From an uncultured bacterium (GTDB taxonomy: Bacteria; Bacillota; Clostridia; Oscillospirales; Acutalibacteraceae): 18,152 nucleotides of DNA. The translations under genes and the position numbers were made by a program. This document shows, piece by piece, positions 13,555 to 18,152 of the stretch. Numbering within the stretch: position 1 is the stretch's first letter; each line of letters starts with the position of its first letter. The DNA lies in the NCBI GenBank assembly GCA_934875675.1, contig CAKXIK010000050.1, positions 1-18,152 on the forward strand, in the 5' to 3' direction. The notes under the pieces were generated by a model. The model saw nothing but the letters and a program-made list of their open reading frames with translations. It ran no database searches and was not told where the DNA came from.

Positions 13555-15366
13555 GTGCAAAAGCCGGGCAGATATACGGGCGGTGAGCTGAACGCCGTCG
13601 TCAAAGACAAACAGACGGTTGACGTGCGCTTTGCGTTCTGCTTTCCCGATGTTTATGAGGTTGGCATGTCGCATCTCGGCATGAAGATTTTGTATAGTCA
13701 ATTCAATGCAGTTCCATACATTTGGTGTGAGCGTGTTTTTGCGCCGTGGGTGGATATGGAAGAACAGCTCCGCAAACGCAATCTGCCGCTCTATGGACTT
13801 GAAAGCGGCGACCCGATCACGGATTTTGATTTTATCGGGTTTACACTGCAATACGAATTGAGCTTTACCAATGTGCTCAATATGCTGGAGCTTGCGAAAA
13901 TTCCGCTTTTAGCCAGCGAGCGGGGCGATGAGCTCGGGCAAATCGTTGTGGCGGGAGGTCCGTGTGCGTGCAATCCTGAACCGCTGTGCGATTTTATTGA
14001 CCTCTTTTTCCTTGGAGAAGGCGAAGAGGTTGACCTCGAGGTCATCGAACTGTACCGTGCCTGCCGCAGCGAAGGGGTTGGAAAACGGGAGTTTTTGCGC
14101 CGTGCAGCACAAATTGAGGGGGTATATGTTCCATCGCTTTATCAGGTGACTTACCATGACGATGGGACACTGGCGGCGATTACACCGCAGGAGGGTGTGC
14201 CTGCAACGATTCGCAAGCGCATTATTCGGGACATGGACTCCTGTTTTTATCCCGAAAACTTTATTGTGCCGTTCCTCGATATTGTGCATGACCGCGCGGT
14301 GCAGGAGGTGTTCCGCGGCTGCATTCGTGGCTGCCGCTTCTGTCAGGCGGGCTTTATCTACCGCCCGGTGCGTGAAAAATCGCCGGAAACGGTTGCGCGG
14401 CAGTCAGCGGCACTCTGCGAAAACACCGGTTATGACGAGGTTTCGCTTTCCTCGCTCAGCACGAATGACTATACCGGACTGCAAACCCTGCTCACCGATA
14501 CAAAGGACTGGGCAGAGCAGGAAAAAATCAGCCTTTCGCTGCCGTCCATGCGCGTGGATGCATTTTCGGACGAGTTGGTGCAAAACCTGCAATCCCTGCG
14601 CCGCAGCGGGCTGACCTTTGCACCCGAGGCGGGAACGCAGCGGATGCGCGATGTGATTAATAAGAACGTGACGCAGGAGGAACTGCTCGATACCTGCCGC
14701 CGTGCCTTCCGCAATGGATGGACAACCATCAAGCTGTATTTCATGATCGGTCTGCCAACGGAAACGCTGGACGATGTTGCCGGAATTGCCGATTTGGGAC
14801 AGGCAGTGGTAGATGAGTTTTACGCGATGCAGGATCGGCCAAAGGGCAAAAGTGTGCAGGTGACGCTCGGTGTTTCTGCCTTTGTGCCAAAACCGTTTAC
14901 ACCGTTTCAGTGGGTGGCGCAGGATACGGTGGAAAGCTTTCGCCAAAAACAGCGTCACTTTGTGGGGTCTACACACTCGCGCAAAATCAAGTGCAATTAT
15001 CATGATGCCGAAGCAAGTGTGCTGGAGGGTGCCTTTGCCCGCGGAGACCGCCGGCTTGGCGCAGTACTTCTCCGGGCGCAGCAGCTGGGCTGTAAAATGG
15101 ACGGTTGGGGCGATTTCTTCAATTTTGAGCGTTGGATGCAAGCATTTGCCGATTGCAAAATTGATCCCGCATTTTATTCTCACCGTGCACGCGGCTATGA
15201 TGAGTTGCTGCCGTGGGATCATCTGGATTACGGCGTGAGCAAGTCGTTCCTACAGGCAGAAGCAGAACAGGCAATGGCTGCACAGACAACGCCGAATTGC
15301 CGTGAAAAATGTTCAGGCTGCGGTGCGGCTTGCTGGAAGGCGGGTGTTTGCGTTGCAGACCGTTAG
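13555..15366 (+). CDS. TIGR03960 family B12-binding-like/radical SAM protein
   Basis: A radical SAM enzyme of unknown function, at least 603 residues. The N-terminal half has the FAFCFPDVYEVGMSHLGMKI and GGPCACNPEP features of the family; the [4Fe-4S] motif CIRGCRFC is at 256-263, followed by the TIM-barrel motifs SLSSLSTNDY and FAPEAGTQRMRDVINK. The C-terminus carries five cysteines (582, 586, 589, 593, 599). GTG 13555 is the first usual start codon in frame, but homology to the family continues upstream (NQEIESFLLEVQKPGRY) to about 13522, so a rare ATT or CTG start, or a frameshift, is likely. The next gene overlaps its end by 14 bases; the two families occur together or fused. Confidence 0.92.
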   Translation: MQKPGRYTGGELNAVVKDKQTVDVRFAFCFPDVYEVGMSHLGMKILYSQFNAVPYIWCERVFAPWVDMEEQLRKRNLPLYGLESGDPITDFDFIGFTLQYELSFTNVLNMLELAKIPLLASERGDELGQIVVAGGPCACNPEPLCDFIDLFFLGEGEEVDLEVIELYRACRSEGVGKREFLRRAAQIEGVYVPSLYQVTYHDDGTLAAITPQEGVPATIRKRIIRDMDSCFYPENFIVPFLDIVHDRAVQEVFRGCIRGCRFCQAGFIYRPVREKSPETVARQSAALCENTGYDEVSLSSLSTNDYTGLQTLLTDTKDWAEQEKISLSLPSMRVDAFSDELVQNLQSLRRSGLTFAPEAGTQRMRDVINKNVTQEELLDTCRRAFRNGWTTIKLYFMIGLPTETLDDVAGIADLGQAVVDEFYAMQDRPKGKSVQVTLGVSAFVPKPFTPFQWVAQDTVESFRQKQRHFVGSTHSRKIKCNYHDAEASVLEGAFARGDRRLGAVLLRAQQLGCKMDGWGDFFNFERWMQAFADCKIDPAFYSHRARGYDELLPWDHLDYGVSKSFLQAEAEQAMAAQTTPNCREKCSGCGAACWKAGVCVADR

Positions 15367-16000
15367 AATTTGGTTCCAAAAAACAGACAGTGCAAAGTTC
15401 ATTTCTCATCTTGACCTTTCCCGCTGCATGGCAAGGGCGCTTCGCCGGGCACATGTGCCGGCGTGGTACACCGAGGGCTTCAGCCCTCACCTGTTTGTCA
15501 CATTCGCACTGCCGCTCTCGCTTGGTCAGGAGGGTGAGCACGAATCAATGGATATCCGTCTGCCGGAGGATTATCTGCTGGCGCAGGCGGCAGATGCACT
15601 GGGAAGAACACTCCCGCAGGGACTTCGTGTGTTGGGTGCGTCGCTGCCGGAGCAAAAGCCGGGCGATGTTACAGCGGCGCGCTACCGGATGGAATTTTGC
15701 GGCGAAGGTGCTGCGGAGGCGGTTTGCGGTCTGCTGGGTGAGGCAGAGCTGCCTGTGGTGAAAAAGACAAAAAAGGGTGAAAAGCAGCTCGATTTGCAGC
15801 AGTGGTTTTCGGCAGCGCAAGTGACGGAAAACGCGCAGGGCATTACCCTTTGGCTGGATTTACCTGCCGGCAGCAGCGAAAGTGTCAATCCGGCGCTTTT
15901 TGCAGACCTTGTTCTTCAAAAAAATTCCAAAATTCAAATTCGAATTATCCGCGAAACACTGCTTTGCCAGACTGCGGACGGAATGAAAGAATTTTCGTAA
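15353..16000 (+). CDS. TIGR03936/DUF2344 family protein
   Basis: A 215-residue protein of the DUF2344 family, partner of TIGR03960, function unknown. The hallmark N-terminal stretch IWFQKTDSAKFISHLDLSRC, then RALRRAHVPAWYTEGFSPH and FALPLSLGQEGEHESMDI, is clear. TTG 15353 was chosen since it places the start about ten residues before FISHLDL as in relatives; GGAAGGCGGG lies upstream inside the previous gene. GTG 15344 is an alternative, adding three residues, and an ATG at 15302 would add 17 unlike the family. The overlap with the radical SAM gene implies coupled translation and a joint role. Confidence 0.9.
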   Translation: MQTVRIWFQKTDSAKFISHLDLSRCMARALRRAHVPAWYTEGFSPHLFVTFALPLSLGQEGEHESMDIRLPEDYLLAQAADALGRTLPQGLRVLGASLPEQKPGDVTAARYRMEFCGEGAAEAVCGLLGEAELPVVKKTKKGEKQLDLQQWFSAAQVTENAQGITLWLDLPAGSSESVNPALFADLVLQKNSKIQIRIIRETLLCQTADGMKEFS

Positions 16001-16015
16001 AACCATGAAAAACCG

Positions 16016-16044
16016 TTGCGTTTTGCGGTTTGATGTGATATAAT
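16016..16044 (+). promoter_or_regulatory. Promoter of rplS
   Basis: TTGCGT (16016-16021), 17 bases, then a perfect TATAAT (16039-16044) with a TG one base before it. Transcription should begin near 16051. Confidence 0.8.
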
Positions 16045-16050
16045 TGACAA

Positions 16051-16165
16051 GCATTTGGATTGCCGCCGATTTGTCGGTGGGGATTTGATGCCCGGCCTTT
16101 TGGTCGAGAATCAAAGCGGACAGTCCTCTCGCGGTTTTAATCGTGTATGAATGTCTGAAATATTA
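16051..16165 (+). ncRNA. Probable ribosomal protein L19 leader
   Basis: The ~128-base untranslated leader of rplS folds into at least two hairpins: CCGCCGA (16063-16069) with TCGGTGG (16074-16080), and TTTGAT (16084-16089) with ATCAAA (16110-16115) enclosing GGCC/GGTC around a TTTT loop. Firmicutes carry an L19 leader at this position. The identity rests on position and the visible hairpins; a covariance search would settle it. Confidence 0.55.
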
Positions 16166-16178
16166 AGGAGGAACTCCC

Positions 16179-16523
16179 ATGGATGCCCTGAAATTGATTG
16201 CTGCCGATTCGATGAAGGCAGAAGTCCCGTCCTTCCACGTTGGCGATACCGTTAAGGTTGACGTTAACATCCGCGAAGGCGAGCGCGAAAGAATCCAAAG
16301 CTTTGAAGGTACCGTCATTGCCAGAAAGAGCAGCGGCGTTGCCGAAACCTTTACTGTTCGCCGCGTGGCTTACGGTGTTGGCGTGGAAAGAGTGTTCCCG
16401 CTGCATTCCCCCAACGTGAAGGGAATCACAGTGATTCGTCCCGGCAAGGTTCGCAGAAGCAAGCTTTACTATCTGCGTGACAGAGTCGGTAAGGCCGCCA
16501 AGGTTAAAAGCAAAATCGGCTAA
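16179..16523 (+). CDS. rplS: 50S ribosomal protein L19
   Basis: A 114-residue L19 located at the 30S-50S interface. FHVGDTVKVDVNIREGERER, IQSFEGTVIARKSSGVAETF and KVRRSKLYYLRDRVGKAAKV are the family core. ATG 16179 follows AAGGAGGAA; the bases CTCC between that site and the ATG can pair with GGAG and may partly hide the ribosome binding site. The gene has its own promoter and leader and ends at a terminator, so it forms a separate unit ahead of rbgA. Confidence 0.98.
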   Translation: MDALKLIAADSMKAEVPSFHVGDTVKVDVNIREGERERIQSFEGTVIARKSSGVAETFTVRRVAYGVGVERVFPLHSPNVKGITVIRPGKVRRSKLYYLRDRVGKAAKVKSKIG

Positions 16524-16533
16524 TGCAGACAGG

Positions 16534-16557
16534 AAAGGGACGCAAGTCCCTTTTTTG
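16534..16557 (+). terminator. Intrinsic terminator after rplS
   Basis: AAAGGGAC (16534-16541) pairs with GTCCCTTT (16546-16553) around a GCAA tetraloop, with six T in the right flank. It begins 10 bases after the rplS stop. Confidence 0.92.
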
Positions 16558-16583
16558 TTTTATCTGCATGTTTTTCATATAAT
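16555..16583 (+). promoter_or_regulatory. Candidate promoter of rbgA-rnhB
   Basis: TTGTTT (16555-16560), 17 bases, then a perfect TATAAT (16578-16583). The -35 box overlaps the T-tract of the rplS terminator. Transcription would begin near 16590, leaving a very short leader before GTG 16604. Confidence 0.5.
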
Positions 16584-16603
16584 ATAAAGGACGGTGTTCT
16601 GCC

Positions 16604-17464
16604 GTGGAAGAAAATGTTTCGGTGCAGTGGTTTCCTGGTCATATGGCCAAAACCCGCCGCAAAATGAAAGAAGACCTTGCTTTGGTGGATGCCGTGGCGG
16701 AGATTATCGACGCGCGCATTCCTCAAAGCAGCCGCAATCCCGAAATCGATGTTTTAGTTGCCTCAAAGCCGCGCATTGTGCTGATGAACAAAGCCGATGT
16801 TGCAGACGCGGAGGAAAATAAAAAGTGGATCCGCTGGTTTGAGGAACGCGGTATTCCGGCGCTCGCGGTGGACTGCAAAACAGGAGCGGGTCTCAACCGC
16901 GTTCTGCCTGCCGTGCGCACGCTGCTTGCGGACAAAATTGCAGGATGGCAGCAAAAGGGGATGACCGGACGAACGGTAAAAATCATGGTGGTCGGGATTC
17001 CGAACGTTGGCAAATCCTCGTTTATCAACCGCATGGCAAAGGGTGTTTCCGCAAAAGTGGAAAATCGTCCCGGTGTAACGCGCGGCAACCAGTGGTTCTC
17101 GCTGGGCAAGGGCTATGAGTTGCTCGATACGCCCGGTGTGCTCTGGCCGAAATTTGACGATCCCGCAGTTGGAGAGCGGCTTGCCTTTACAGGTGCCGTG
17201 CGCGATGAAATTCTGGACGGAGAGCAGCTTGCAGCACGGCTGAGTTGGATTTTGTGGAAAAATCACCGTACAATGCTTTGCACACGGTACAAGCTGGATG
17301 CCGCAGCAGAACCGCAAAACGGGTTCGAACTGCTGGAGATGATTGCACGCCGCCGCGGGATGCTGATTTCCGGCGGGGAAGCAGATACCGAGAGGGCTGC
17401 TTCGGCAGTGCTGGAAGAATTCCGTGCGGGGAAAATCGGACGCATCACACTGGAATGCCGCTGA
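16604..17464 (+). CDS. rbgA: Ribosome biogenesis GTPase RbgA (YlqF)
   Basis: A 286-residue circularly permuted GTPase needed for late 50S assembly in Bacillus. The motif order is permuted as known for this family: G4 NKAD (62-65) precedes G1 GIPNVGKS (131-138) and G3 DTPG (175-178). The N-terminal signature VQWFPGHMAKTRRKM is exact, and the C-terminal ANTAR-like RNA-binding region follows. The GTG start is the only one consistent with that N-terminus; AAAGGAC lies about 12 bases upstream, a weak arrangement. rnhB follows after 33 bases, the same rplS-ylqF-rnhB order as in Bacillus subtilis. Confidence 0.97.
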   Translation: MEENVSVQWFPGHMAKTRRKMKEDLALVDAVAEIIDARIPQSSRNPEIDVLVASKPRIVLMNKADVADAEENKKWIRWFEERGIPALAVDCKTGAGLNRVLPAVRTLLADKIAGWQQKGMTGRTVKIMVVGIPNVGKSSFINRMAKGVSAKVENRPGVTRGNQWFSLGKGYELLDTPGVLWPKFDDPAVGERLAFTGAVRDEILDGEQLAARLSWILWKNHRTMLCTRYKLDAAAEPQNGFELLEMIARRRGMLISGGEADTERAASAVLEEFRAGKIGRITLECR

Positions 17465-17497
17465 CGCTTGTGCGTGACAGACAGAGGAGGACTTGGA

Positions 17498-18121
17498 ATG
17501 GCAAAAAAGGAACAGCCGCCGGTGGATTGGCTGCATTATGAAAACCAAGCGCGCGCGCAGGGGTATCTGGCAGTTTGCGGGATTGATGAAGCCGGGCGCG
17601 GTCCGCTGGCAGGGCCGGTCTATGCTGCCGCAGTCATTCTTCCGCCCGGTGTGGTGATTGAAGGCGTCAATGATTCCAAAAAGCTCACGGAAAAAAAGCG
17701 CGAAGCACTCTTTGATGTTATTTGTGAGCAGGCGGAAAGCTATTCGATTGCTTGCGCCGAGGTTGCCGAGATTGAAGAGCTGAACATTTTGCAGGCAACA
17801 TTTCTTGCAATGCGCCGCGCGGTAGAAGAGCTTTCTGTTCCGGCGGATTTTGCAATCGTGGACGGCAACAGGCTGCCGGGGCTTTCGATTGCGTCCCGTG
17901 CGGTAATTGGCGGTGATGCAAGTTCGGCATCGGTTGCGGCGGCGTCGATTCTGGCAAAGGTCAGCCGTGACCGCTATATGCTGCAAATGGACGCCCTCTA
18001 TCCGCAGTATTGCTTTGCCAAACACAAAGGATACGGCACGGCGCTGCACGTGGAAAGGCTGCATGAGTTCGGCCCGTCTCCGATTCACCGCATGAGCTTT
18101 TTGAAAAAAATTCTGAAATAA
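17498..18121 (+). CDS. rnhB: Ribonuclease HII
   Basis: A 207-residue RNase HII, which nicks at ribonucleotides embedded in DNA and removes RNA from hybrids. The active-site carboxylates fit the DEDD set: Asp30 and Glu31 in GIDEAGRGPLAGP, Asp122 in VDGN and Asp140 in IGGDASS. SVAAASILAKVSRDRYM, HKGYGT and GPSPIHRMSF complete the family pattern. ATG 17498 follows AGAGGAGG by 7 bases; an in-frame upstream start at 17468 lacks a good ribosome binding site. It is likely cotranscribed with rbgA and the following gene. Confidence 0.97.
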   Translation: MAKKEQPPVDWLHYENQARAQGYLAVCGIDEAGRGPLAGPVYAAAVILPPGVVIEGVNDSKKLTEKKREALFDVICEQAESYSIACAEVAEIEELNILQATFLAMRRAVEELSVPADFAIVDGNRLPGLSIASRAVIGGDASSASVAAASILAKVSRDRYMLQMDALYPQYCFAKHKGYGTALHVERLHEFGPSPIHRMSFLKKILK

Positions 18122-18139
18122 TTCACCGGAGGTGCCGCC

Positions 18140-18152
18140 TTGAACACCGGAG
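18140..18152 (+). CDS. Start of a following gene, possibly YraN family
   Basis: CCGGAGGTG lies 5 bases before TTG 18140, which opens a frame reading MNTG at the window edge. YraN (UPF0102) proteins often begin MNTG/MNTR and commonly follow rnhB in clostridia. Only four codons are visible, so this rests on the ribosome binding site and gene order. Confidence 0.4.

Noticed and set aside
14404..15222. A 272-codon minus-strand frame inside the radical SAM gene
   Set aside because: The opposite strand encodes conserved radical SAM motifs throughout; the antisense translation is Cys/His/Arg-rich with no known domain.
16604..17464. The permuted GTPase motif order in RbgA considered as a novelty
   Set aside because: Circular permutation of the G motifs is the established hallmark of the YlqF/YawG family.
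16763..18088. A 441-codon open frame on the minus strand
   Set aside because: It lies fully antisense to rbgA and rnhB, both of which have complete family motifs. Its His/Arg/Cys-rich translation has no recognisable domain, and no ribosome binding site was noted.

Overview
The window reads as a chromosomal segment of a spore-forming, low-to-mid GC Gram-positive anaerobe of the Clostridia, most likely an Oscillospiraceae/Ruminococcaceae relative. The evidence is strong Shine-Dalgarno sites, many GTG/TTG starts, an L27 with the Firmicutes-type N-terminal extension next to the protease that removes it, Mini-RNase III, RbgA, a YitT protein, a SpoIVFB-like M50 protease and sigma-G/sigma-E-like promoter motifs. 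No tRNA, rRNA, CRISPR array, insertion sequence or phage gene was seen.

Layout. (1) 1-2955: a promoter and probable L21 leader, then rplU-prp-rpmA, a terminator, obgE and mrnC; this is a ribosome-assembly block. (2) 3038-3925: a YitT membrane protein, ending in a bidirectional terminator shared with a 42-codon minus-strand gene (4002-4130). That gene encodes an Asn/Gln-rich protein with two repeats and has a near-consensus sigma-G promoter, so it is a candidate forespore protein. (3) 4312-5688: an RsmF-type rRNA m5C methyltransferase. (4) 5692-6640: promoter, FMN riboswitch, terminator and the riboflavin transporter ribU. (5) 6824-9288, minus strand: a polar amino-acid ABC importer (binding lipoprotein, permease, ATPase). 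(6) 9608-12131: Cys-tRNA(Pro) deacylase, a metal-dependent cyclase-family hydrolase and a MATE exporter. (7) 12212-16000: a single-pass membrane protein and an M50 site-2 protease (SpoIVFA/SpoIVFB-like pair), followed by the uncharacterised radical-SAM pair TIGR03960/TIGR03936. (8) 16016-18152: promoter and L19 leader, rplS, then rbgA, rnhB and the first codons of a probable yraN.

The two observations most worth following are these. First, the binding lipoprotein of the ABC importer appears circularly permuted: the segment that normally closes the C-terminus of family-3 solute-binding proteins sits directly behind the lipobox, and the protein stops where that segment would normally begin. Second, the tiny repeat protein at 4002-4130 was found from its silent-site-only repeat divergence, its Shine-Dalgarno site and its sigma-G-like promoter. 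Secondary points are the missing conventional start of the TIGR03960 gene, a SpoIVFA-like partner without a peptidase-like domain, and an unusual insertion in the ABC ATPase.

All family assignments come from reading motifs by eye; no database search was run.
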